The notes under the pieces are model-generated. The model searched no databases and was not told the origin of the DNA. It was given only the letters and a program-made list of their open reading frames with translations. The position numbers and the translations under genes were made by a program. This document shows positions 26,155-36,949 of a stretch of DNA of 64,000 nucleotides, piece after piece. Position 1 is the stretch's first letter; each line of letters begins with the position of its first letter. Source of the DNA: Anarhynchus alexandrinus (taxonomy: Eukaryota > Chordata > Aves > Charadriiformes > Charadriidae); NCBI GenBank assembly GCA_008711295.1, contig VUYV01000004.1:9416010-9480009 (forward strand), read 5' to 3'.

Positions 26155-28264
26155 GGTGAACTGGAATGGAAGAAGGTTTAGAAAAACTAGTTTTGAGGAA
26201 AAAATGGAAGAATTATTTTGGTTTGGCTAGAAAGAAGAAAGGGGAAGTTATGGGAACATGATGTACGCCCTGTCACAAGGAGGGCAATGGTCAGCTTTTC
26301 CCATTTTAAGCAATCCATGCTAATTTGGCTGGGAAAGAATACTTAGATTGGAAAATTGATTTTGCTTACTCCCCCCAGTTTCTTATTTAGTAAGATTAAG
26401 TAATAAAGCGTGCTAGTTCTTTTGTAGGAGGTTAGATGAACTTTTGCCCGGGAAGATCTGAACATACTTGGCTGTGGCTGGAGAAGGAGGGTGGGTTTGA
26501 TGACTTCTTGTGGAGTCCTTCCAGAGCTATACAGCTGTGGTTGCCTCCCTTTGCTCAGCATGCTGTGCTACATGCTAGCTTTCTCCTATTTTTCTTCTTT
26601 AAGAAAACTCTCCATACACTTTGAATTTTTCCACAGGTGAAAAAGTAGAACAAACAAACAAGAGCAAGCAGTTGACAGACAGGAGAGAGAAAAAGCAGAC
26701 ATTGTTCATTCTGGAACCTCTATAAAGTCAACAGCAGAAAGGTACTGGCTCACAGCTGAAAGTGGTTCATGCCAAGTTTAGGAAGGATGCTTAATGTCTC
26801 TTGTTCCTAAAAATAGCGTATGTATTCTCCTGTGAAGTGTTTGTGGATGTGTTGTGGTACATGTATGTGTATATAACTACAGGCTTTTACATGTAAACTA
26901 TGTGAGGGTGCATTGCAGAGCCATTAGCTTACAGATAGTTTGGGTAGTTACTTTAAAATCAAGTCCTAGGAAGTAATGTCAGGTTTAACCTCTAAAAGTG
27001 TAGCAAGAAGAGCAAACCCATTCCCAAACAGCAGAAAGAGCAATTCAGTCTGCCTTTGACAGCCGCCACCTGGCATACTATTAAACTTAACTCTGTGAAA
27101 CTGCCAGGCATAAATCTTCCCTCATCCTGGAGAAAGCTAGAGATGAAAGAGAAAAAATTATGCTTAGAAGTCAGTCGTACAAAAGACTTTGATCTTTACC
27201 ACTAATATGAAGGGCTTTGCATTTCTCCCAGATTCCCCATTGTCCTTCTGTGGACTAGAAACTCAAACTGTTTGCTGGAACTTGGCTGGGTGTAATGAGA
27301 AGCGCAAATTTATCTTGTTACATAACAGGAGAGAAAGCTGGGAAGGTCTGAGATTTGTTTCCACAGAGATTACTGCCCAGCCTGCCATTCTTGGATCAGT
27401 ATGTACAGGAGGAGGTGCTTTCTGTGCAAGATGGCATGGAAGTGTTAGTTAGTCTCGTGAAATGAGCTAAAAGAAATTAATTGCACAGGTTGGCAGCCCT
27501 CTGCAAACCGTTTTGGACAGACTGTGTCTCTGGATGCATGTGTGGCTCTGCAGTTTCTGACTGAAAGGAATTTGTCCCATAAAATTTCTTATGAACAGCT
27601 ATTACAAACAGGCGGCCTGATTCAATAGCCCTTATTAAAAATTCTTGCTTACTCCAGTTAGCCTTGCCTTCACAGAGCGTAACTGGAGAGCATAAGGAAT
27701 GCAGTAGCTGAGTGTCTGTGCAGACAATGAGCATAATGCCATAAAGCAGAGTTCTTAGCTGGTGGTGTCGGTCAGGACTGACACACAGAGGTTTTTTGGC
27801 TTTTTTTGTTGTTTTTTTTTTTAAACCTGGCTGCAGTTTTTTTTAATCTGACATTATTAAACTAAATTTACTGTAGTGTTAAATCATATTGTTAAAGCCT
27901 GAATCACCCACAAGTGCTAAGGCTTATGGTTTCATGTTCAATGGTAGTGCTGCTTAATTGACCTGTTTTCCTCATTACTTCCTCTGTCATGCTGGTACAT
28001 CTGGTTTTTTTGTGGCTCCATTGTGGGCTGGATGCAGCAGCCAGCTTGGTGGTAAAGGGTTAAAGTGTGTGTGACCTGGTGAGAAAAGGGCAAAAATTGG
28101 GTTGGATCAGTACAGCTGGAGCCTGCTTGTCCCACAAGTACCTGTAGCAGCCTGACAGGGAGCACTGCCGGGAGGGGAACATCAGGGAGTGGAAGGGAAG
28201 GACTGCTGCTCAGCCAGCGCTGCCCCGAAAAGTGATTCATCAAACACTGAATACAACATGCAGC

Positions 28265-28475
28265 TTCCTGGCATAGAAATACTTTTTATGTGTCCAATGG
28301 TTTCCATGTGATTTCAAAGCACTTTAGAAGAAGGGAACTTCCCTGTCCTCTTCTGAAGGAAGGTTTGATTGTACCTCATGTAACAGAACAGAAGGGAAAG
28401 CGCAAAGAAGTGAAGCCGGCAGATTGGCCAAGGTCAGAAGGAACTGTGTGGGAAATCCAGAAATAGCACCCTGTG
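28265..28475 (+). repeat. Ancient LINE/SINE tail (L3/MIR-like)
   Basis: TTTCAAAGCACTTTAGAAG near the start and TTGGCCAAGGTCAGAAGGAACTGTGTGGGAAATCCAGAAATAGCACCC near the end match the usual start and end of this old tail. Confidence 0.5.
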
Positions 28476-29365
28476 TGCTGCAGGTCTGTGCCTTGGCTAC
28501 AAACCCATCAGTTGGCCCACGCCACCTTTGAGAGCTCGTTGTCGAACAGGACCAGTATTCAGCTGCTTCTTTTTCACTGGTGTAAAACAGAAACCTTGCT
28601 GGTGACTCCAGATGCCCGTGCACAGTCACTGGCGTTGCAGTGTCTGAATACCTCTGCTTGTTCGGAAACAGAAGCATCTCTTGAAACCCATTTGAAATGT
28701 CTGCAGAGCAGCTTTATCACAGTGGCCGGATGCCTGCAATATAATTATGCTAAAGCATTTTAGGGCTGTTTGCCTTGGTTTTCTATAAGCAGGCACAGCT
28801 CTTTAGAGTATGTGGAGTCAAAGCAATCGATTAGCAGAGGCGAGAATGTAAATGTTTAATGTGGAGGCGCGCAGCTTCCGCGCTAGCATGTGCCCCCCAC
28901 ACGCGGTCTCTCTCCATAGAGCTAAGGGAGCCCAAAGGGAGAATGAGGGCAGTAGAATTTAGTCCTTCGTGGTAGTTCTCTAGGGCAGACGGCAATTTTA
29001 GGTCCGTGAAGACAAACGCTTTCCCTGCCACGGTCAGCGGTTCAAGCCTACTTCCGTGTCGGGAATCTCCTCTCCTGGCCCGGCAGTTTCCCGCAGCTGT
29101 AGGGGACAGCCCCGGGGGCGCGGACCTGCGCTTCGGGACTGTCTCCCCGTGTCCCCCCCCCCCGAGCCAAATGGCCCCTGCGGGACCGAGCACCCATCGC
29201 CGCGCCCGCTCCCGGGGCTGCGGGGCGGGGGACCCTCTGCAGACTCCCCACTGCCCCCCGCCCTGCCCGGCGGAGGCCGCCCCTTCCCCTCTCGGGGCTC
29301 CCCGCCAGGGCCGGGAGCCGCTCGGGGGCGGGCGGCGGCAGCGTTAGGACCCGGCGGCGGCTGCG

Positions 29366-29410
29366 AGGCGNCCGTGCTGCTGGGCTCGCTGCTGCTGGCG
29401 GCCGCCGAGG
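29366..29410 (+). CDS. PIK3IP1: PIK3IP1 coding exon 1 (signal peptide), start codon damaged
   Basis: Frame fixed by the downstream exon: codons run gcg ncc gtg ctg ctg ggc and so on, ending gcc gcc gag g at donor gtgagt (29411). This encodes a hydrophobic Leu/Ala-rich signal peptide. The only in-frame ATG upstream (29056) would place the signal about 105 residues into the protein, which is implausible. One missing T between 29366 and 29367 would give an ATG two codons before the valine, so a base error beside the N is the likeliest reason. Confidence 0.7.
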
Positions 29411-32400
29411 GTGAGTGCTGGGGGGCCGGCCCGCCTTTGTTGTGGGGGACAAAGGCCGGTCCCTGGGGGGTGGGTGGGGAGGGGGCAGCCCCCCCCTGGG
29501 GAGAGCGGGAGGGGACGGGACCGGCCCCCGCGTCCGCGGGGAGCGGCCGGGGGCGGCGGGGGCTGCCCGGCCCGCCCGCATGCATGGCCTGGCCTCGTCT
29601 CTCCGCAGAGTGCCTCCGCGGCAACGGCGAGTCCTACCGCGGAAGCCGGCGAGTGGCCTCCGGCGGCGCCCCGTGCCTCAACTGGCTGGCGGTGCGGAGC
29701 GGACCCGGCGCCGCGCTCCCGGCAGGTGGGTACGGGGGGGGGGGGGAGCGGGGGGCTGGGGGCGGTCCCCGCGCTGACGGCCGGGTATCCTCCAGCAGTC
29801 GACGAGGACCACAACAGCTGCAGAAACCCGGACGGCGACACCGCGCCCTGGTGCTACATCCGAGGCGCCGCCGGGGACCCCGAGCGGAGACCCTGCGACA
29901 TCGCCCAGTGCTCAGGTAGGAGCCGCCCCAGCCGGTCCCCCTTCTCCTCCTGCCCTCCCTGGGGCATTGCCCTCCCCGCCCCGCTTCCTGCCGCTGGGGG
30001 CTGGATTTGTCGGGGGGGTGGGGGGGGGCTGCGTGTGTCCGTCCTGCCGCGCACAAACAACCCCGGGCTATGGCAGCACCCACTGCCCTCCCCCAGGAAC
30101 AGAGTGTACCCGGGGCTCCCTTCCTGCGTGTGCACATCTGCCTCTCAGCTGTGCCTTGCTCCGCCCCTAAAAGCTTTTCCATTAGTGCCAGAAAAGGCCT
30201 CTGCAAAGCCGAGTCCCCCGTCCCCCCCCTCTATTTCACTAGTCACTATAGGGCTGTTTAGCTGTGTTGAAAAAGGCTGAGGTCTGGGCATTCAGGAACT
30301 GCAGAGGTGTTGGTAGACTGTTATTGTGGGGCATATTACTCCTGTCTAAACAAGTGTCCTGCTGCTAAATGAGTGCCAGGGTGGATTTGGGTACAGGGTG
30401 GGGGGAAAGAACTTGGAGAAAATGAGAACTGAAGGGAGGACAGTAAGAATCAGAAAACCCCAAACACTGGACTCCTCCTGGATAGTCAGGGTGAGAAACA
30501 GTTTGCCAAGAGAAGAGCTGTAGCTGAAGCCTGTCTCAGGGAGAGGAGATGTCAGTATTGACTGAGGCCAAAGTAACCACTTGTTTTTTTCAAACTATTT
30601 ACTTATTTCTGAGCCCGTCAAGATTTACGCACTCCACTGTCTCTCAGGATTCCTATCCTTGCATGTAAACACCTTCCCCCACTCATACACCCTCTCATAC
30701 ACCCTCCCCTTTTCTTCATTTCGTTTGTTTTTTGGTTGGGTTTTTTTTTTTTTTGCAAATGAAGCAAAACAGATGTTCTGCTGCAAGGACCCTTACTCTA
30801 AACAGTCCTGCAGCTTTGGGATCAGGGGAGTTACCTGACCTTTCAGCCAGTGTACTATTTGCATCTTTAGGGGTTTGGCTATTTTTGTGTCTCAGAGTGG
30901 ACACCTTTTTATTGTAGTCATGACCTGCAGCTCCCCTTAGTTCAGTTTCATTGGCTGACCCTACGTAAAGTCATGGTGAAGTGCAGGAGACCCTGATTTC
31001 CTGTCCCTAACCCCCCTTCTGTGCTTCCATTTCACATTCCACTGGGGACTCAAAATGGCTGCAGATAGAAAATCCACGTGGAGCTATTGTCAGCTGTGGG
31101 GTGACATCCAAGTGGAGAGGGTTTTCAGGTGTGGATGCATACTGTGTGTAGCATTTAAAAAAATAGGGGTTTTTTGTTTTGGACAGGTGATAGGTACCTA
31201 CTTTCCACTGTCATAGCTTTTACTGTGCTATACCTTCCATTTTAACTGTGTCCTGAAAGAAGGAGCTACCTTGAAAATCTTTCAGTGCTGTTGATAAAGG
31301 GTCCACAGGGCTGGGAAGGAGTCTGTGATATGAGCATCCTTCCTTATGCACCTTTGTTTGGGCTCTGGCTGAGGAGGAACTTGCTGTACTTACACTAGTC
31401 AGTGGCTGTGCTGCCCACAGTGTTGCTCTGGCTTAGCCTGTCCATCATGCTAGAGGAGTTTGCTGCACGGCTGCAAAGAGGGGCTGGGTAAGAAGAATGT
31501 CCCCGGGTTGTTTTCACACCAGCTGGAGTCTTCTTCTGTCAAACTTTTCTGTGTCAGGAAGGTTGAGGCAGAAGAGAGATAAATAGGCTCCTGGGAGATT
31601 TGGGATGGAGATTCTTATCATCTCGTTCATGTCTGTTCAGCATGATTGAAGCCGCAGCCTGCACATCGATCTATACACTAAATGAAGTCATTGTGCATCC
31701 CCTGGACTCATGCCCTGAACCTGGGTTTCGTTCTGCTGGCTGATTTGTCTTGTCTGTGGTGGTGCCTTGCACTCTTAGTTAAATAGGTTCATGTCAAAGG
31801 AAAGTGGGAGGAGGAGTACATTTCTTGTCTGCCTGGGTAGGGTTTCTGGCAAGAACTTGAGAGGGAACAAGTGTTTGTCAGTGTACTTCGAAGGCGGTTC
31901 AGTGATACCAGTCTAGATCTGTCCCACTCGCAAGCCACGTGTTGTTTTGAAGTACCCATCAATGCTTTGTATTTTGTATGTCTGTTTTTCCTCTCAACAG
32001 ATGCTACAGCTGCCACAGCCCCAGTCCCCACAGCAGAAGTTGGTACTTCTCAGGAGGTCGACCAGGTGTTTGAACCGGCTGATACCTTGCCCTCCCGCAG
32101 CGAGGCAGCCGCTGTGCAGCCCATCGTTGGGATCAGTCAGAGAGTGCAGGTGAACTCCAAAGAAAAGAAGGACTTAGGGACACTAGGTACAAACCCAGGA
32201 TCATGTGATGGATCCATTCCTGTAATTCTGACAGGATGGATTTGTTTTGAGGCTCTGAAAGCAATGCTATAGCTGGAACTGCTACCTCTAATTTTGCCTC
32301 TTTCCTTTTTCTCTTCACAGGGTACGTGCTTGGGCTGATCATGATGGTGATAATCATTGCCATCGGAGCTGGCATTGTCCTGGGATACATCTATAAGAGG

Positions 32401-34674
32401 TCAGTGGCTATTCTCCTTTGTCCAAAAGTTGGTGTAGGCATGAAGCAACGTATATAGAGCAGGAATGTCTGAGCACCTGCAGACCCAACCAGACCCTAAT
32501 GAAAAGGCAGATAGAAGCATATGTTTTGATGTGGCACATTGTTCAAGAGTTTTGCGTGTCACACTAAAGAAACAACTATTTAAGAGTTAATCCCAGTCTT
32601 CTCCATTTCACCCATTGATGTGGTATTTTGTCCCATTTAAAATTTCAAACTGCTTTCTTTATTTTTTACTTTTGTGTGTGTACATGCACACGCTCCTTGA
32701 TGTGGCTTTCTCAGATGCATTCAGGGGACCTGAATTTTACGTAAGAGCTGGAGAGATCAGATCCCAGGTGCCCTCACAGGAAGTTTATTTTGTGATCAGA
32801 AAGAGAACAATCCTTCTAGCAGGCCACCTGTTCCCCTGGTTTCTCTAGTCTAGCTTTAAAAGAAAAACAATTGGCAAATTGTTTGCCACGCATGCATTGT
32901 ATCCTATGAAGCTGAATATCAAGTAGCACTTTTTTTTTGCAAGAGTTAATTTTACCAAAGCTCCTGTATACTTTAAGGTCAGTTTTGATTCACACTTAAG
33001 TTCTAATTTGTTCAGCCACTTCACTGTGTTGGGCAGAAATATTTCTGTGGCTCAGCAGCGCTTGAGGTTAGTGGAAATAGCAAGCCAGCTTAGTTGTAAG
33101 AGACAGGGCAGGATGAACAAATAGCAGTGACTTGCTGCAGCAAGCGAAGGCCCAGGCTCCCTCCTCTGGGAGGGTTTGTTCTGTATTTTGGCTGTTTGAC
33201 AGCAGTCTGACACAACCAAGCAGAAGGAGCCCTTTCCCAAGCTGGGACATGTCCTTATGTAAGTGTTTATAATAAATGCCGACAGGGAAAAAAAGAAAAC
33301 AGAGGGAGGAGTGTTACATAAGGGGCAAAACACAGAGCGCTGCTTGTCGAGGGATCTGGTTTGAGGTGTCACTTCAGAGAATGCTGTCTCGTGTGCTGGC
33401 AGGAACGGCAGCCACTGCTGCACGCTTGTAGGCAGCTTTGAAAAGCAGCCAAAATGCTTATGTGCTGACAGGAAACCCCAGCAGCTCCGCCTGGTTGGGA
33501 TCACAAGCCCCAGGAGGAGTGAGTGGTGCCTGTCCCACCCTCGCTCCTGTCTTGCAGGAAGAAGCAGTAGACCGATGTTGATCTTGGTCCAAATGCAGCT
33601 TTGTGTCTTCACTCCCAGAGAGCTCACAGCAGAGGTGTAGTGCAGGTTTACTGTCTCACTCTCTTCTTGCCTTGCTCTCAAAATTTTATGTGCAATCTGG
33701 CAGGTTTGGGTAGGTGTGGTGAGAAACCTTTAATTGGTTTAGTAGCTTTTGGTATACATAGCTTTTCTGGAGATAACATGCTATTAATGGCAGCCATTTT
33801 TAAAGTTCTTCCTCAGTACAAATTACAGAGGTGTCGCCTCCCTTAGCAACAGGCTGAAGCGTGAGGTAGGTTTGAGGAACTGGTTGTGGTATCAAGCTGT
33901 TAGCTGCAGCCACAGAAGGCTGGGCCAGCTCTGAAGTAAGCTTTAATACTTTCAGTAACAGCTTAATTTGCTATACAGGTTTGTTTGCTGCAACAAAAGT
34001 CAGAATCTGTCACCACCTCTGGTACTTGTTTCTATCATCAGATGAAGCAGGTTATGGAAACTTGTTTGCACAGCAGTGGGCTCTGCAGTCTCACTGCTCC
34101 CCGGGACCTGCACCAGGCAGTGCTGTGGGACTGTAAGATGTACGAAAACAGTTGTCAGCTCCGTGGTTTGAAGGAGTAGCCTGGCTTTACAGACGTCATT
34201 CAGCTGTAGCAATGTTAGTGAAGAAGCCAGTTTATGAGGGAGGGACAAACTTCACTTGGCCGCTTGTTTTTTAAAGTTGCTCAGATGGGGTCCTCTGCTT
34301 ATAGTATGGAATGTTTTGGGCCCTTTGTATGTAGCTGGAACATCTGTTTCTTAAAGAGCAGAGTCCCTTCTTTTCTACTATATCACCTTTACTGAGACTC
34401 TGCCTCCAAGCAGTAGCACGCACTCCATGCACATATATGTTTGTTTTGTTTTGTTTTTTAATCTAGGGGGAAAGACTTGAAGGAAAAGCATGACCAGAAA
34501 GTTTACGAGCGTGAAATGCAGCGCATCACACTGCCACTCTCAGCGTTCACCAATCCTGCCTGTGAGCTTGTAGATGAAAACACAATTGTGGTGCATACTA
34601 ACCAGACGCCTGTGGAGGACACGCATGATGGTAGTGGCCCGCTCATGGGGCAGGCGGGTACTCCTGGTGCCTGA
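29366..34674 (+). CDS. PIK3IP1: PIK3IP1: phosphoinositide-3-kinase-interacting protein 1
   Basis: Single-pass type I membrane protein that binds the p110 subunit of class I PI3K and lowers PI3K/AKT signalling. Six exons: about 29366-29410, 29609-29725, 29796-29915, 32001-32186, 32321-32399 and 34467-34674, roughly 250 residues (human 263). Visible in order: hydrophobic signal peptide (VLLGSLLLAAAE), a kringle domain with all six Cys (in ECLRGNG, APCLNW, NSCRNPD, PWCYI, RRPCDIAQC), a stalk (EPADTLPSRSEAAAVQP), a juxtamembrane segment (ISQRVQVNSKEKKDLGTLG), one transmembrane helix (VLGLIMMVIIIAIGAGIVLG), and a cytosolic tail (QRITLPLSAFTNP to LMGQAGTPGA). The last four exons match the mammalian protein closely; the kringle is more diverged but its core is kept. 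There is no in-frame ATG where the signal peptide should begin, next to an N at 29371. Confidence 0.96.
29411..29608 (+). other. PIK3IP1: PIK3IP1 intron 1 (198 nt)
   Basis: Short, very GC-rich GT-AG intron (gtgagt ... ctccgcag). It reads open in several frames only because stop codons are rare at this composition. Confidence 0.85.
29609..29725 (+). CDS. PIK3IP1: PIK3IP1 coding exon 2 (first half of kringle)
   Basis: 117 nt from acceptor ccgcag to donor gtgggt. It encodes ECLRGNGESYRG, then APCLNWLAVRSG, carrying kringle Cys 1 and 2 and the CLNW motif shared with mammalian PIK3IP1. It ends one base into an Ala or Val codon. Confidence 0.9.
29726..29795 (+). other. PIK3IP1: PIK3IP1 intron 2 (70 nt, G-rich)
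   Basis: 70-nt intron carrying a run of about 11 G, then G6 and G5 runs. This is near the lower size limit for vertebrate introns. The acceptor region is a NAGNAG (cagcag at 29793-29798). Confidence 0.85.
29796..29915 (+). CDS. PIK3IP1: PIK3IP1 coding exon 3 (second half of kringle)
   Basis: 120 nt (117 if the second acceptor is used, starting at 29799). It encodes VDEDHNSCRNPDGD, APWCYIRG and ERRPCDIAQCS, with kringle Cys 3 to 6 and the CRNPD and WCY hallmarks. It ends one base into the next codon at donor gtagga. Confidence 0.93.
29916..32000 (+). other. PIK3IP1: PIK3IP1 intron 3
   Basis: 2.1 kb, GC-rich at its 5' end with more G runs (about 30013-30029), then ordinary sequence with a T tract near 30740-30755. 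Acceptor ctcaacag. No exon was recognised. Confidence 0.85.
32001..32186 (+). CDS. PIK3IP1: PIK3IP1 coding exon 4 (extracellular stalk)
   Basis: 186 nt. It encodes a Thr/Ala/Pro-rich stalk start (DATAATAPVPTAEVG), then QVFEPADTLPSRSEAAAVQP and ISQRVQVNSKEKKDLGTL, close to the mammalian protein. It ends one base into a Gly codon at donor gtacaa. Confidence 0.97.
32321..32399 (+). CDS. PIK3IP1: PIK3IP1 coding exon 5 (transmembrane helix)
   Basis: 79 nt from acceptor ttcacag to donor gtcagt. It encodes GYVLGLIMMVIIIAIGAG then IVLGYIYKR: a single hydrophobic helix followed by a basic stop-transfer end. Confidence 0.97.
32400..34466 (+). other. PIK3IP1: PIK3IP1 intron 5
   Basis: 2.07 kb with GT donor and ATCTAG acceptor. 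A 209-codon antisense open frame (33052-33681) lies inside but resembles no family and looks like chance. Nothing else was recognised. Confidence 0.85.
34467..34674 (+). CDS. PIK3IP1: PIK3IP1 last coding exon (cytoplasmic tail)
   Basis: 208 nt to TGA at 34672-34674. It encodes GKDLKEKHDQKVYEREMQ, RITLPLSAFTNPACELVDE, the insert VEDTHDGSG, and the conserved end LMGQAGTPGA. This tail contains the segment reported to bind PI3K p110. Confidence 0.97.
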
Positions 34675-36095
34675 GCAGCTCAGGCAGGAGCGACACAGGC
34701 TTAGCAAAGCCTCCAGCTTCCCACTGTGAGTGCAGGGGTTGTGTGTGTTCATTTCTGTTTTGTTTTCTTTTTGATGAAAGCCAGATGAAGGTGATGCAGA
34801 GGGACAGAGCGGTGGGCTATTCATCACAATCTGTTTGAGTGGCACCATTCCGTGCATGACCAGCCGGGAACTGGTGTGGTGGACCCTGCTGTTTCCTCCC
34901 ACCTATCTCCATGGCATGCCAAGGAGCTGGGGGGGATGATGAGCCAGGCTCACAACTGGCCACAGGTCCCATAGCCCGGAGTGTGGTCTTGGCTTCCTCT
35001 TTTTCTGTTCCTTTCCTATTTAACGGTGTGCACTGTTACTTAAGTTTCAGCCTGGAACCCCAGGAGGGAGCAGTACTGCAAGGACTGAGGGGAGCTTCAC
35101 GTCAGATTTAGCTAGATAATTACACTCTGATTATAGTTCCTGCCTTTCTGCTTTAGTGGCTGAGAGCTGGAGACACTGTCCAGAATCCTGCTACTGGATC
35201 AGTTTTTTTTCCAAGGAAGAGTTTATTCGAGGGATGGCTGTGGCCAGGAGCAGTATGTTTAGCCCCAGTGTCAATTTGGAAAAGCTCTTCTCAAGCTCTT
35301 GACAAATCCAGGTCTTCCAGGGCTGAGGCCACATCTCCATTCCCCTGTGGTGCTACATGCATAGCCACAGTTGTAGGTGTCCAGGTGGTCTATGCCTCCT
35401 GCTCACTTACACAGATCAGGAGACCAAAGGCCAGCAGTAGACAGTTGTGGAGCGAAGAAAACAAACTGCCCTTCAGTTACCTACAGCAGGTTGAGCACTG
35501 AGGATAGATAAACATCCTCTTCCGAATTCCCTTGGCTTTCTACAGAGCCAGCTCTGGACAGAGTGGCCAAGCCAGCTGTGGAGGTCACCCCAGCCGTGAT
35601 GTGGCAGCTCTTGCTCTAAGGGCAGGACAGGGCAGCGGCTCTCGCAAGATCCTGAAGTTAGAGCATGGCTCCTGGCCCAGCCTTCTTCACACACACTCAG
35701 CTTGTGCAGCAAGACTACTTGCTTACAGAGCCTGGCCCTATTGGAGAGGTTTTGTAACAACTTTTATTAGCATTTCAGGGGTTTTGGAAGGGATGGTTGC
35801 TGCAGTGTCTCCTAAATGGCACCGAGGCAAGGCCAGTTCAGGGAAACATCCATCCCCGCCTCAGGGGATTCAAGCCATTCAAGTAAGTTTTCTAGCCATC
35901 TGCTTTATAGCTGTGGGCCTAATGGGGAGCAGCACTTGACAGCAGGGGTTTTAGTGTTAATGTTTGATTCAGAAAAGGGAAACATTTTATTTTTAAATGC
36001 CTTTGAATACCATTTCTTTGTAAAATGTTTTAAATACCTCATTATGAGAAGGTGCAGATTGTGCTACCTTGTATTAAAGCTTAAAAGAAAAATGC
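34675..36095 (+). other. PIK3IP1: PIK3IP1 3' UTR (inferred extent)
   Basis: No coding signal after the stop. An ATTAAA at 36073 would give a 3' UTR of about 1.4 kb, a plausible length for this gene. The extent is inference. Confidence 0.5.
36073..36078 (+). terminator. PIK3IP1: Candidate poly(A) signal of PIK3IP1
   Basis: ATTAAA, the commonest AATAAA variant, followed within about 30 nt by TGTAGATCTGTGTGG, a G/T-rich stretch. Confidence 0.45.
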
Positions 36096-36675
36096 TCTGT
36101 AGATCTGTGTGGACTGTGGCTCATCTGTACGCTCCTCCTGCCAGAGCAGCATCCTTTTGCTTGTTGCAGACTTCAAATTGAGGAGGAGGGAAGATACTAC
36201 ATCAGTTTGCCAAAGGTAAATCCCTACAAGCAGTGCCTCCACTCACCAGCACTGACAAGGGGCATGGAGCTTGTCTCCTTGCTGCCAGCAGCTAGCCTTG
36301 GACTGGGACGCTGTTCCTGAAAAGCAGCTGTGGGTGTGTGAGCTGTGCTGACTAAGCAGGCTGGCCCGTGGGAAGACGCTCTCAGTTACAGCCCTTTCCT
36401 GCACTGACGCAGGTCGGTTCTGCTTTGGTGCTGCTCAGCAGCAGCTCCGTCCCTCAGGGCCTTGCATTGGAAAGCGTGATGGAGACAGAGCACAGCAGGT
36501 TACAGGAGGTACTGACACAGCTATAGCATTTTCATTCAGTTGTTGCCTTAACGAATGCCCCTTGAACTACATATTTCAGAATAAGAGGTTTCCAAGAACA
36601 GGCAGTATTTTTATCCTGGTTCAGAAAAGGAAAATGGAGAGAGACTCCATGTTCCGCTGACTCCTGTTCACCCTT

Positions 36676-36726
36676 TAAAAAAAACCCAAAAAACCAACCA
36701 ACACAAAAACAACCAACCAACAAAAC
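36676..36726. repeat. A/C-rich low-complexity tract
   Basis: Repeated CCAACCAA and CCCAAAAAA words between the PIK3IP1 and LIMK2 3' ends. Confidence 0.85.
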
Positions 36727-36949
36727 TTGACCACTTCTTCCCTTTCCATCACTCCAGGTAAATATTACTATAGAGCACCTGCACTGTGTCTCTGTAGTTC
36801 TGTAAATGTGTCAGAGCCCTTTGGCTCAAGAAAGGGAATACTGGATGATACGTTTTGATGTTGCAGTTTTGTGACAATAGAAACCTGAGAAAAGCTACAG
36901 CTTCCTGCTTTATGTAACACAGAGACAACACAATCTTGTTTTCGTAGCA

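Larger units (their letters stand above)
17096..28850. other. Intergenic region between PATZ1 and PIK3IP1
   Basis: 11.7 kb without a supportable gene. Open frames up to 153 codons occur on either strand but show no recognisable domain, no splice-linked continuation and no family resemblance. It holds one clear inverted CR1 fragment (26039-26154) and several decayed LINE/SINE-like tails. An unannotated non-coding RNA or enhancer here cannot be excluded. Confidence 0.75.
28860..30240. promoter_or_regulatory. PIK3IP1: CpG island and promoter of PIK3IP1
   Basis: There is an abrupt change from AT-rich flank to very GC- and CpG-dense sequence covering the 5' end, exons 1-3 and introns 1-2 of PIK3IP1. 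A GC box (CGGGGCGGGG) lies at 29221-29230. No TATA box is evident near the gene start, as expected for a CpG-island promoter. The exact transcription start is not visible; it should lie upstream of about 29350. Confidence 0.8.

Noticed and set aside
29169..29200. ATG at about 29170 as the PIK3IP1 start
   Set aside because: It is not in the signal-peptide frame.
29034..30280. Several long open frames on both strands in the CpG island (up to 289 codons)
   Set aside because: They run through PIK3IP1 exons and introns alike. Extreme GC content removes stop codons, and the translations are Gly/Pro/Arg/Ala low complexity.
33052..33681. 209-codon minus-strand open frame in PIK3IP1 intron 5
   Set aside because: No recognisable domain, no splice-linked partner, and Cys/Ser/Leu-rich composition as expected from non-coding DNA.
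36676..36726. Short repeated CCAACCAA words as a possible CRISPR or telomere-like array
   Set aside because: No spacer structure or regular unit; simple A/C-rich tract in a vertebrate genome.
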